Positions 1-9,441 are shown, numbered from the stretch's first letter. The stretch is DNA of 64,000 bases from Actinomycetota bacterium (GCA_009698615.1 WLPU01000001.1:124001-188000); one strand, 5' to 3'. Numbers and translations: made by a program. Notes: generated from the letters alone by a model not told the origin.

Positions 1-137
1 GCTGCGAACATTAAGAGCGCCCCTGCAACGTGCAGGAAAGCAATAAAGCCAAACATTGCGTAGAGGCGTCGCCATTCATCCCGGGTCAGGCGCTGGCGCA
101 GAGGGATATTGACCTTTTGCGCGATGATGAGGTTCAA
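1..137 (-). CDS. N-terminal part of a membrane transporter, possibly HoxN/NixA-type (NiCoT) nickel/cobalt permease (partial, runs off window)
   Basis: Reverse-strand frame reads LNLIIAQKVNIPLRQRLTRDEWRRLYAMFGFIAFLHVAGALLMFAA from a TTG at 137 preceded by a G-rich stretch; hydrophobic helix after a basic region. Family assignment is tentative. Confidence 0.5.
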   Translation of the reverse strand, partial: MNLIIAQKVNIPLRQRLTRDEWRRLYAMFGFIAFLHVAGALLMFA

Positions 138-239
138 ATTTCCCCCGAAATGCTAGATGCGAATGATTTGCAAGTAGAAAGGGTAAAGGAGCCTGTTACA
201 CGTGTCCACTTGAAATTGAGCACGACTATCTTGTACCCC

Positions 240-1811
240 GTGAGATCTCGTGCCTACTTAGCCAGCCTTGGACTCTTGGCTGGATTGTGCTTTGGACCCA
301 TTGCCTCCCCTTCGCCAGCCGTAGCGAAGGACTCTTGTCATTGGGATACCGCCCCTGGATGGGTTGCGCGGGAAAACCAGAAGACCGGGGAGCCGTCGTG
401 GGATGCGGGTATTGCTATGGAATTCGCCGGTGACTTCAGCGCTCAGACAAAAGTCAAAGGAATTCGTAAGTGGTTAGTCAGATCGCTCGGACCAAAAACG
501 GTGGAAGGTTGGCTTGATTCCACTACCGCCTCGTGTGGTGATCACGTGGGGTTGCACTTATCGGGCAATGCTGCGCCGATCACCATCAAGGTTTATCGCA
601 TGGGGTTTTACGGGGGAGCAAGCGCTCGACTTATTGAGCAGAGTGTTACAAAACCAATTCCTCAATATCCATCGCCAACAATTTCTTCGCCTCCATTGTC
701 AACGGTATCCACTAAATGGCCTGTTGCATGGGTTTTCGAAATTACGAGAGAAACTTTGCCGGGGCAGTATTTGATTCGCTTGGATGATCATGAAGGCAAA
801 TCTACTTTTGTTCCCATTACCGTGACCGATCCAGAAGCGAAAAGTGATATTACTGTTATTTCCTCCGTTTTAACATGGCAGGCATATAACCAGTGGGGCG
901 GGTATTCCCTCTATAAGGGCCCTAATTTGAAGCGGGTCTCGCGTAGTGCCGTGGTTTCTTTTAACCGTCCTTATGACGGCGACGGATCAGGGCAATTTCG
1001 TTATATGGAGTTGCCCGTATTGCGGTTAGCTGAAAAATTAGGTCTAGATTTAAATTACATCACCGATCTAGAACTCAATAGCGATGCAAATTCGCTTCGA
1101 AATACTAAATCTATTCTCTATGGTGGACATGGAGAATATTGGACTTCTGAAATGCGATTGTATTTACAGAACGCGATCAATCGAGGGGTGAATTTAGTTT
1201 CACTAGGTGGCAATGCTGGATATAACAGGCCACGACTTCAATCTAACGATCGCGAAATGGTGATGTGGCGAGGCGCTCAAGCAGATCCCAAGCGAACCGA
1301 TCCAATCCTTGCAACGGTCTCGTGGCGTTCGAGCCCCATTAATAAGTCTGAATCCCTTCTCCTAGGTTCCCAATATGTGGGTCTTGGCGTTGACGGGGAT
1401 TACACAATTGCTCATTCCACCCGATGGCCATTTAATGTGATGAAGCATCCAGAATTACTAAAAAACATCGTTGGCCGAGAAGTAGATTCACCCTTATATG
1501 CCCCAGGCCCTGCTGTGGAAGAACTTGCGCGTTCATCCATCAACCTTCATGGGAGAGCAATTACAACAATGGCTACCTATTACACCAACGCCAAGGGTGC
1601 CGGAATTCTAGATATTGGAACTAATGGTTGGACGTGTGCGATGGATGACATCTGCCCGTGGCACCCGAATATTTCCAAAGAAACGCAATTAGATGCGCGC
1701 TTAGTGACTGAGGAGATCTTGATCGGCATTGCTAAGGGCCCCCTAGGGCTCTGGCGCCCAGCCATCACTGATATTCCAGCAAGAACTGCCTTACTTTCAG
1801 TAGCTCATTAA
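240..1811 (+). CDS. Secreted protein with N,N-dimethylformamidase beta-subunit-like C-terminal domain
   Basis: ORF 30..1811; in-frame GTG at 240 gives a signal peptide (VRSRAYLASLGLLAGLCFGPIASPSPAVA); motifs WQAYNQWGGYSLY, GHGEYWTSEMR, LGGNAGYNRPR typical of DMFase-beta-like proteins. Confidence 0.75.
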   Translation: MRSRAYLASLGLLAGLCFGPIASPSPAVAKDSCHWDTAPGWVARENQKTGEPSWDAGIAMEFAGDFSAQTKVKGIRKWLVRSLGPKTVEGWLDSTTASCGDHVGLHLSGNAAPITIKVYRMGFYGGASARLIEQSVTKPIPQYPSPTISSPPLSTVSTKWPVAWVFEITRETLPGQYLIRLDDHEGKSTFVPITVTDPEAKSDITVISSVLTWQAYNQWGGYSLYKGPNLKRVSRSAVVSFNRPYDGDGSGQFRYMELPVLRLAEKLGLDLNYITDLELNSDANSLRNTKSILYGGHGEYWTSEMRLYLQNAINRGVNLVSLGGNAGYNRPRLQSNDREMVMWRGAQADPKRTDPILATVSWRSSPINKSESLLLGSQYVGLGVDGDYTIAHSTRWPFNVMKHPELLKNIVGREVDSPLYAPGPAVEELARSSINLHGRAITTMATYYTNAKGAGILDIGTNGWTCAMDDICPWHPNISKETQLDARLVTEEILIGIAKGPLGLWRPAITDIPARTALLSVAH

Positions 1812-1921
1812 TTTTATTCTCGGAAAATTCTCAGGTTAGCGCGTGTGTTTCCCATGAATTCTTCATAGTCATTTGTCACTATTCCGCATCTAGAAACCCC
1901 GCCCATCATCAAGGAGAAATT

Positions 1922-2182
1922 ATGAAAAAGAAATTAGCTGCAATCTTTATCGCATCTGCAATGACGGTTGCAGGCACTGCCGCTGCAACTGCAGCAACCC
2001 CAGCCCCAAGTATTAAGAAGCCAAGTAAGGCTGCTGGCGAAGGCACAGCAACTCACGAAATGAGTGAAACATCTGAGACTCAAAAGAGTGAAGGAACTGG
2101 CACGGACATGAAAAAAGGAATGAAGAAAGTAGCAAAGAAGGCATCAAAAATTCACACACCAAAGCCAAAAGCAACTAAATAA
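1922..2182 (+). CDS. Small secreted lysine-rich protein, unknown function
   Basis: RBS aaggag 5' of ATG; clear signal peptide MKKKLAAIFIASAMTVAGTAAATA followed by Lys/Thr/Ala-rich mature part; followed by strong hairpin. Confidence 0.75.
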   Translation: MKKKLAAIFIASAMTVAGTAAATAATPAPSIKKPSKAAGEGTATHEMSETSETQKSEGTGTDMKKGMKKVAKKASKIHTPKPKATK

Positions 2183-2190
2183 AAGATTTA

Positions 2191-2237
2191 CGAAGAAAGC
2201 CACCCCTTGGTTTAACCAAGTGAGGTGGTTTTCTTCG
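2191..2237. terminator. Bidirectional terminator between convergent genes
   Basis: cgaagaaagccacc-c-cttggtttaaccaag-tga-ggtggttttcttcg: long two-tier inverted repeat with flanking A/T tracts on both sides. Confidence 0.75.
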
Positions 2238-3900
2238 TTTCAAGGGTGCGTGAGCCGATGAAAGCTTCTGCTCGCAGAATTGCCAATCCAATTCTGGGCA
2301 AGTCAGATGCTTTTCCAAATATGGCAAAGCGCGGCAACCATTCTGGGCGAAACTTTGCATTGAAACGGTAGAGCGATTCCATTTGGATCCATCGAGAAAA
2401 GAAAAGCAGAATGCTGCGCCATGAACGAATTATTGGCCCAGCCCCTAATTGCCCTCCGCGCTCGAAGACAGCGCGAAATGCAGCAAAGTTCAAAGAAATC
2501 TTTTCGATTCCATTTGCGCGAGCAAAATTAATTGTTGCATCAATCATTAGTTCATTCATCCCTGCATGTGCGTGTGGGTCACGTCGCATGAGGTCTAAAG
2601 AGAGACCTTTTTCTCCCCACGGAACGTATTGCAAAATTCCTCGGACTACTCCATCTGCAACTGCGGTAACAATTAAAAGATCCGGCTCATTGCTTTCTGC
2701 AATTCGACCCAACCCCATCATGAATCCTCGCTCAGTTGCATCCCCTCTCCATTTCTTCGAATTGAGAGTCAACTGTGAGCGCATATCTGGGGTAAGTGAA
2801 TTGCTTCTATAAATATGTGTTGTGTAGTCCTGCTTTTGAATCTTGCGGACAGTCTGACGAATACTGCGATATCGGGGGCTTTCAAGGTCATAATCGCTGA
2901 CGCGCACGATGGCCTCATCACCAATTTCGAGAGATGACATTTTCGATTCCCGAACCCAAATTTCACCGGCCTCCTCTGAACACCCAAAAACAGCAGGTAC
3001 CCAACCATTCACACGGGCAAATTCCAGGAATGCCTGCATCGCTTGTGGCCATGCATCCGGGTTACCTATCGGATCACCGCTTGCCAACGCGCATCCGCTC
3101 ACCACTCGATATGTGACAGCGGCCTTCCCGGTGGATGACCAGATAACGCTCTTATCTTCCCGCAAGGCGAAATAGGCGATCGAGTCTCTTTCTCCAAAAT
3201 TATTGATGAGTCCGCGAAGTTTTTCTTCATCTTCATTAGACAGCAGTGACTTCGGGGGACTTGGTTGTAATAGCGCAAGAATCGGTGCAATCAAATTGAG
3301 GATTCCAAGACCAAGCATTGCAATCCCAAATACATCCTGCTCACGATTACTTACAAAACGAAGCGGTCCAGTATTGCCAACGAGACCATTAAATACGGTA
3401 TGCATAACTTGTATGAAGCTCACATCCCCACCGAAAAGTTGGTCAGGGGCGAGAACAAGAAAAACACCAATGCCAAGATTGATCGCAAAGATTTCCGCGA
3501 AGATTATCAGTGCCCGCGTAACTACTTTTCTATGTGGCTTCGCGTAAAATTCTGCACGCATCAAAAACAAGAAAACTATTGGAATAAGGGAAAGTAGAAA
3601 TAATCGATGCCCAGTAATGAGATGTAAAGGGATATTTGTTAGTAGTGAAATTTGAGTGAGTAAATAGGCGGCATGACTTCGACGAGCAAGTGCAAAAGAT
3701 AGGGCCATTAAAATAACGCCATCAATAATGACGCCGGCTGTAGCTAATGTTGGCCAGATGTCTGCAAGAGGCACAGCGATTACCTTCAACCGCGTATTCA
3801 GTGGCTTGAAAGTTGCCGAGAGAATGTCTATCAGCCCGATAATTAGCAATATTCGAGAGGCGAGGGTGACCTTCCATTGTGATTTCCCAGCTAGCCTCAT
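2212..3900 (-). CDS. Phosphatidylglycerol lysyltransferase (MprF/LysX-type, DUF2156 domain) membrane protein
   Basis: N-terminal TM helices, C-terminal GNAT-like domain with SRYRSIRQTVRKIQKQDYT, RGFMMGLGRIAE, LSLDLMRRDPHAHAGMNELMID, ISLNFAAFRAVFERG typical of bacterial LPG synthases. Confidence 0.8.
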   Translation of the reverse strand: MRLAGKSQWKVTLASRILLIIGLIDILSATFKPLNTRLKVIAVPLADIWPTLATAGVIIDGVILMALSFALARRSHAAYLLTQISLLTNIPLHLITGHRLFLLSLIPIVFLFLMRAEFYAKPHRKVVTRALIIFAEIFAINLGIGVFLVLAPDQLFGGDVSFIQVMHTVFNGLVGNTGPLRFVSNREQDVFGIAMLGLGILNLIAPILALLQPSPPKSLLSNEDEEKLRGLINNFGERDSIAYFALREDKSVIWSSTGKAAVTYRVVSGCALASGDPIGNPDAWPQAMQAFLEFARVNGWVPAVFGCSEEAGEIWVRESKMSSLEIGDEAIVRVSDYDLESPRYRSIRQTVRKIQKQDYTTHIYRSNSLTPDMRSQLTLNSKKWRGDATERGFMMGLGRIAESNEPDLLIVTAVADGVVRGILQYVPWGEKGLSLDLMRRDPHAHAGMNELMIDATINFARANGIEKISLNFAAFRAVFERGGQLGAGPIIRSWRSILLFFSRWIQMESLYRFNAKFRPEWLPRFAIFGKASDLPRIGLAILRAEAFIGSRTLETKKTTSLG

Positions 3901-3965
3901 GGCTTATAGCTCCTAGTTCTCGAAGTGTGAGTATAGAGTTCCGAGGTAACGGGAAGGGGAGAGCC

Positions 3966-4904
3966 TTGGGCGATGACGAGGAAGCAGGGCAGGACGAACT
4001 CATTACTGAGGAAATGCTCTGGGATCGAATCCCCGAAGTTGATGGAGTTGAACGTGCAAGTACCTATTACGAATTAAGCGCACGCATATATGCGCGTGGA
4101 CAATATGACGAAGCATTAGCACTTGCCGAAACTGCGTGCGATATTTATGCAGATTTGGGCGAAACGGCGCCAAGCGAAGGATTAGCTCAAGCCTATTCAG
4201 CTATTGGCTACAACCTCAATCAATTGCAACGCATGGACGAAGCGGCAACCGCAATGAGTAAAGCAGTTGCAATTTTGCGAAAGAACAAGTCTCCGATCGC
4301 CTTAGAGCTTGCGTGCACTCTTGGTGAGTGGTGGTATGCATCAAAGAGCTATGACAATGTAATCGAAACCATGCGCGATTGCGCTCAGGAACATTTGGTT
4401 GATGGCAATGAAATAGGAGCGGCAAACGATTTACATCTCATTGGGTGCGCCCACAGAGAGCTCAAGAACTTTGATGAAGCACTTGTAACATTTAGAGAAG
4501 CTAGAGTCCTATTTAAAAAAAATCACGAAGTAGTTCATGTGGGTCGGTGTGACCAAAAGATTGCGGCCTGTCTCATCGAACTTGGTGAAGGCGAACTGGC
4601 TTTAGAAACGGCTCAGAAAGCTATCGATGTATTTGAAACAGCCCACGATCACAGTCGCGAAACTTTTGCTCGCCTGGAGTATGGAAAGGCACAAGTGCTT
4701 TTGAGTAAGTTAGAAGATGGCTTAGCCACGCTAGAGGTTGTTTTACAAAATGCCACCGATGATGACCCAAAAGATTTTGAGTTAATTGTTGATATAGAAA
4801 CTCGTATGGCCTCGGTGATGCGATCCCTTGGACGCATTACAGAAGCCGATGAAGTCTTACGCCGACTGAACGCGGTTTCTGAAGTTCTCAACGAGCAAAG
4901 CTAA
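3966..4904 (+). CDS. Tetratricopeptide repeat protein
   Basis: ORF 3879..4904; several TPR-like repeats (YYELSARIYARGQYDEALALAETACDIYADLG...). TTG at 3966 with upstream ggaagggga is the likely start; upstream part overlaps the divergent gene. Confidence 0.7.
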   Translation: MGDDEEAGQDELITEEMLWDRIPEVDGVERASTYYELSARIYARGQYDEALALAETACDIYADLGETAPSEGLAQAYSAIGYNLNQLQRMDEAATAMSKAVAILRKNKSPIALELACTLGEWWYASKSYDNVIETMRDCAQEHLVDGNEIGAANDLHLIGCAHRELKNFDEALVTFREARVLFKKNHEVVHVGRCDQKIAACLIELGEGELALETAQKAIDVFETAHDHSRETFARLEYGKAQVLLSKLEDGLATLEVVLQNATDDDPKDFELIVDIETRMASVMRSLGRITEADEVLRRLNAVSEVLNEQS

Positions 4905-6026
4905 AGCACCAAGCGCTGCCCCAAGAGCGGCGATTATGAGGGGCCATTCTTTAGCGCCTTGAGTCCAAAGTGCGCCACCCCAGATTCCTGCACCCAGCAC
5001 GGCAAAGTTCATAGATGCTTGATACACACCTTGGGCACGGCCGCGCTGTGAATCCGAACTTAATGTTGCGATCCATGCTTTCCCAACGCCATCAGTGAGT
5101 GCGGGGAACAAACCATAAAGTATGAGTGCGCCAAGTGCGATGTTGTGATTGCGTGTGTAACCAAGAATGAAGTAGGAGGTAGCAAATGCAACTAGTCCGA
5201 TTACATAGACGATGTAAGGCGAGAACCGATCAGCAAAATATCCGGCAGGAAATGCGAAGAGCATCGTTACTGCGCTAAATAGCACGTAGGCCAGCACCAC
5301 GCCTCTAGTTGAAAATCCAATGTCGTGAAGGCGTAGCAAGATCAGTACATCTGGGATATTTGTTAACTGAATGAGCACCAAGATAGCGATGGCTCGCTTG
5401 AGGTTGGATGGAAGTGGACCTGATGCTGGCTTTGGTGATTGAGCCTTCATCACCGCACGAGATTTATCTTTGATAAAGAAAGTCAGTACCGCCGAAATTA
5501 GAGCAGGGATGAGGGCCCACATGGCCACTTTACGAATGTCATCATTGAAATATGCCAAGCCAATAAGCGCCAGAAGTGGACCTATCACTGCCCCAAGGTT
5601 GTCTCCCGCACGGTGAAAGCCAAACGCTTTTCCTAAGTGCTCTTTCGGTACCGAATCATTAATCAGTGCATCCCTTGGAGTACTTCGAAGTCCTTTACCA
5701 ATTCGATCCGTAACCCGTCCAAGAAAAACCATCGGCCAAATTGTGGCAGTCACGACGAGGGCCTTTCCGATGCCCGCAACACCGTAACCTGCAATAACAA
5801 ATGGTTTTCGCCCTAATCTGTCACTTGCCTTTCCAGAATAAAGTTTGGTAAAGCCAGCAGCAGCTTCTGCGCAGCCTTCTATAAGGCCAAGGGCGAAAGG
5901 AGCCGCTCCGATAACCCCGGTGAGTAGCAGTGGCAATAGTGGGTAGAGAAGCTCGCTGGCTGCATCTTGTGCAAGTGATACAAGAGTGAGAATCATTAAA
6001 TTACGAGTCAACCAGCGTGACATCAT
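4857..6026 (-). CDS. MFS transporter
   Basis: 12-TM style; motifs YSGKASDRLGRKPFVIAGYG, GRVTDRIGKGLRSTPRDALI. Confidence 0.85.
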   Translation of the reverse strand: MMSRWLTRNLMILTLVSLAQDAASELLYPLLPLLLTGVIGAAPFALGLIEGCAEAAAGFTKLYSGKASDRLGRKPFVIAGYGVAGIGKALVVTATIWPMVFLGRVTDRIGKGLRSTPRDALINDSVPKEHLGKAFGFHRAGDNLGAVIGPLLALIGLAYFNDDIRKVAMWALIPALISAVLTFFIKDKSRAVMKAQSPKPASGPLPSNLKRAIAILVLIQLTNIPDVLILLRLHDIGFSTRGVVLAYVLFSAVTMLFAFPAGYFADRFSPYIVYVIGLVAFATSYFILGYTRNHNIALGALILYGLFPALTDGVGKAWIATLSSDSQRGRAQGVYQASMNFAVLGAGIWGGALWTQGAKEWPLIIAALGAALGALALLVENFRNRVQSA

Positions 6027-6667
6027 GTTCTCCTTGGCAAGTGTTGAAGCGCCCAGTGATACATAGCAATTGCACCCGCCGCAGATGCGTTCATAGATCG
6101 TGTTGAACCATATTGTTCAATTGCATACAAAACGGCGCAGATCTCTATCGCTTCATCAGACATGCCCCCGCCTTCTTGACCAAAAAGCAGAACACATTTT
6201 TCTGGTACTTGCGCACCTTCTAGTTGCTTAGAAGTTGGAACGTTATCGATTCCAATAATAGGTACATCGTTTACTCTTGCCCATGTAGCAAAATCGGCCA
6301 CAGTAGGGTGATGCATGACGGTGAGATATCGATCGGTCACCATCGCCCCACGTTTGTTCCAATCGCGCTTTCCGATGATGTGAACAAGCGAGACGTTAAA
6401 TGCGTTAGCGGTTCGAACGATCGAACCAATGTTGAGATCATGTTGCCAATTCTCAATGGCAATTTGCAGTAGGTGTCTTTTCGTATTGAGGTCTGCCACG
6501 ATGGCATCCACTGACCAATAGCGATACTTATCCAATACATTGCGGCGATCGCCAAGCTCTAGAAGCTCTGGATCATATTGATTACCCCCTGGCCAGGGCT
6601 TGGGATGGGGCCCGACTCCCACGACAGGAAAAAATTCCCCTGGCCCGATGGTTGCAGGTGGAAGCAT
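6023..6667 (-). CDS. TrmH/SpoU-family RNA 2'-O-methyltransferase
   Basis: NIGSIVRTANAFNV, VLLFGQEGGGMSDEAIEIC, QYGSTRSMNASAAGAIAMYHW motifs. ATG 6667 preferred over GTG 6676 given TAGAGT 7 nt upstream. Confidence 0.85.
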   Translation of the reverse strand: MLPPATIGPGEFFPVVGVGPHPKPWPGGNQYDPELLELGDRRNVLDKYRYWSVDAIVADLNTKRHLLQIAIENWQHDLNIGSIVRTANAFNVSLVHIIGKRDWNKRGAMVTDRYLTVMHHPTVADFATWARVNDVPIIGIDNVPTSKQLEGAQVPEKCVLLFGQEGGGMSDEAIEICAVLYAIEQYGSTRSMNASAAGAIAMYHWALQHLPRRT

Positions 6668-6732
6668 GCTGGGCACTCTAAACTGATTATCTTAGAAATA
6701 CTATCGCCTCGAAAGAATTGAAAGGATTAATC

Positions 6733-7107
6733 ATGACCGCTCTGGCATGGGTCCACTCCATTGCTCTCTTGGTTCATATCCTCTGCATTGTCGCACTTGC
6801 TGGCCTTCTGCTTCTTCAATTCAATAAATCTCCACGGCGAGTAGTTCCTGGAGTTCTACATGCTGGAGCTACAGCATTAGTAGCAGGACTTGTGATGGTT
6901 GGAATTCGAACCCCATTACATACCGAGAATCCTGATAAATGGCCAGAACTTAACAATGGTTGGGTCGGTGCAAAATTAACCGTCTTGATTATTATTTTAG
7001 TTCTTGGTTATAGAAACACGAAGAAGCCAGAAGTTAAGAACTCCATGTGGCTAGTAATGATCGCATTAACGGCAATAAATATTATTATCGCCCTATTTTG
7101 GAAGTAA
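6733..7107 (+). CDS. Small integral membrane protein, unknown
   Basis: Four predicted TM segments; ATG 6733 preceded by aaagga RBS. Confidence 0.7.
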   Translation: MTALAWVHSIALLVHILCIVALAGLLLLQFNKSPRRVVPGVLHAGATALVAGLVMVGIRTPLHTENPDKWPELNNGWVGAKLTVLIIILVLGYRNTKKPEVKNSMWLVMIALTAINIIIALFWK

Positions 7108-7112
7108 TCTCA

Positions 7113-8318
7113 ATGAAGAGAGTTGCGCTTGTCGCATTAGCAACCACTTGCTGTGTAGTCGGAAGCATCACTACAGCAAGCGCTTTTGCAAGAAGCGGAA
7201 TTCCTGCCCTATTTTCAGCGACTAGCCAATCACCCTCCTTGGCCGATCCTTCGATGATTTTGATTGACAGTACAACAGGTGAAGTTGTTTTCGAAAAAGA
7301 CTCCACTTCACTTCGCAAACCAGCATCTGTGCAAAAACTCTTTTCAGCAACTGCCGCTTTAGAATATCTAGATCCTGCCTACGTTTTCCAAACTAAAGTA
7401 TTTTTGGGGAATCAACCAAACACGATTCTTATCACCGGTGAATTTGATCCATGGATGGCTTCAAAATATAAAGACGCTTTATCTCAACACCGAGTTTGGG
7501 TTAATTTTATTGCCAATAAAGCAATTGCTGAAATAAAGAGCCATAGCTCAAAAACTTTGCGTAGCATGACGATTGAATACAACGGAGTCTATTCACAAGA
7601 TATTCTGGCTATGCATAAATATTTACTCAGCAAAGGAATCAAATCTAAAGAAAAGCCTGTTGCCTCAGAGCTCATTGCTTCGGTAGAAGGCACTGAAATT
7701 GCGAGCGTTTCCTCCCCTTCTGTAGCCGAAATGATTAAATTCGCACTACTTTGGAGCGATAACTTATTGGCCGAACGCCTAGCCCGGGCTGCTGCGCACA
7801 AGGCAGGCTTTGCGATGGATGATGCAGGAGTTTCTAGCGTTTTCCATGAAGTTGCAACGAGATTTGGCCTAGATGATTCTGGGCTTTTTGTGCACGATGG
7901 AAGTGGACTCTCCAAAGAAGATCGAGTGACGGCTAAATTAGTTGCAGAGCTACTCATGAAAGTGCACAACGTAGAAAAATTCGCTGTTTTGTACGAAGGA
8001 TTGCCTGTCGGCGGAGTTTCTGGAACGCTCGAGAATCGATTTCTCAAGACTGTGCCCGATGCTGTTGGATTGATTCATGCCAAAACTGGAACGCTTGATG
8101 GCACGGTAAGCCTTGCCGGATATATTGATGCAGCCGATAGACAGTACGTTTTCGTAATTATTGCCGATCGCATTCCTAAGGGATATCTAGCTACTAACCG
8201 CGCACGCACAACGGTGGATACGCTAGTTGGAAAAATTGCATCGCCACTGCTTAATGTGCCAATGACGCAACCAGTTCAAGATCAAAGCGCTCTTACAACG
8301 CCAGAGCCGACTCCGTAG
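7113..8318 (+). CDS. dacB: D-alanyl-D-alanine carboxypeptidase/endopeptidase (PBP4, S13 family)
   Basis: Signal peptide; SXXK (SVQK in RKPASVQKLFSA), SDN (WSDNLLAERLAR), KTG (HAKTGTLDGTVSLAGY), HDGSGLS. Confidence 0.9.
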   Translation: MKRVALVALATTCCVVGSITTASAFARSGIPALFSATSQSPSLADPSMILIDSTTGEVVFEKDSTSLRKPASVQKLFSATAALEYLDPAYVFQTKVFLGNQPNTILITGEFDPWMASKYKDALSQHRVWVNFIANKAIAEIKSHSSKTLRSMTIEYNGVYSQDILAMHKYLLSKGIKSKEKPVASELIASVEGTEIASVSSPSVAEMIKFALLWSDNLLAERLARAAAHKAGFAMDDAGVSSVFHEVATRFGLDDSGLFVHDGSGLSKEDRVTAKLVAELLMKVHNVEKFAVLYEGLPVGGVSGTLENRFLKTVPDAVGLIHAKTGTLDGTVSLAGYIDAADRQYVFVIIADRIPKGYLATNRARTTVDTLVGKIASPLLNVPMTQPVQDQSALTTPEPTP

Positions 8319-8338
8319 CCAAATCCATCGCCTTGAGG

Positions 8339-9424
8339 CTAACGATTATCGAATATCTTGATTTGGCCTAAATAACAAGCAACCCATGTTCGGTTGGTAG
8401 TTGATTCGAATGTCACTCCGATTGGCTGAGTACACACCTTGAGAGTTTGAAGGACTGCGAAGTCGGATGTGCGAATCTTAGAAACAGTCGCACTTCCGAA
8501 ATTGACAACAAAAAGTGCAGTTCCATCGCTTGAAATTGCAAGGCTGCGAGTCTCTTTGCCGGTTGTGATTGTTTTCAGCTTTTTGCGCTTAACTAAATCG
8601 TAACCAATAACTTTTCCAGATAAGTTCAACGTTGCATAAAGTTTGGTTCCATCAGGAGAAAGTACGATCGCCCTGGGGTTAGTTCCGATCTGAATGAGTT
8701 TTTCCTTAAATGTAGCGAGATCAATTTCGTGAATTGTGGTGCCACCCATTTGAGCGACATATGCGGTGGATGCATCGGGAGAAATAACGATGCCCCTCGG
8801 GTATGCCCCGATTTTAAGAGTTTTTATGACTTTCTGGCTCTCAATAGAAATCACTTTGAGGTCGTAGGAGCACCAGTTTGTGACCAAAATGTATTTATTA
8901 TCCGGAGTAACTTCTACAACTTTTGGTACTACGCCAACTTGATATACGGCATCGATAGCCGAGGTGCTTAAATCAATACGGTAAAGAAAACTCTTATCGT
9001 AATTAGAAGCGGGGCTGCAGGTGTCGTGGCCCTCCCGATCGAATCCTTTTCCGTACATTGCATAATTTGTTACATAGAGATACTTGCCATCGGGGGAATA
9101 TGCACCTTCCACCGGTGCGCCTTGGTAGGTTCCAGAAAATTGATCAAACCCGAAATCCGAAAGAACTACCGTATCCGGCACTGTCGCCGTCAGTGACATT
9201 GAATGTGCATCGTAGATTGTCACTGAGTGCCGATACATCATATTGTGGGCACTGACTATGCCCGTGCCAGAGGCTCGAACAGATTTAGGAGTTATCGCGC
9301 CAGAGATAGTTTTAACTAAAACTAATTTAGTGTTTTCAGAAGGCGCAAATTCTTCGGCGCTTGCTACCGAAAGCTGACTTCCAACTAATAGAGATAGGAA
9401 AGCGAAAATAAGGCGGTTGCGCAT
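8339..9424 (-). CDS. Secreted YVTN-type beta-propeller repeat protein
   Basis: Signal peptide; repeated SPDGKYLYVTNYA, TPDNKYILVTNWC, SPDASTAYVAQMGG, SPDGTKLYATLNLSG. Start set at the second ATG (9424), 6 nt after TAGAGT. Confidence 0.85.
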   Translation of the reverse strand: MRNRLIFAFLSLLVGSQLSVASAEEFAPSENTKLVLVKTISGAITPKSVRASGTGIVSAHNMMYRHSVTIYDAHSMSLTATVPDTVVLSDFGFDQFSGTYQGAPVEGAYSPDGKYLYVTNYAMYGKGFDREGHDTCSPASNYDKSFLYRIDLSTSAIDAVYQVGVVPKVVEVTPDNKYILVTNWCSYDLKVISIESQKVIKTLKIGAYPRGIVISPDASTAYVAQMGGTTIHEIDLATFKEKLIQIGTNPRAIVLSPDGTKLYATLNLSGKVIGYDLVKRKKLKTITTGKETRSLAISSDGTALFVVNFGSATVSKIRTSDFAVLQTLKVCTQPIGVTFESTTNRTWVACYLGQIKIFDNR

Positions 9425-9441
9425 CGCCATACTCTAAAGGA

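Noticed and set aside
7589-8047. 152-aa antisense ORF within dacB
   Set aside because: Opposite conserved PBP4 motifs; not supported.
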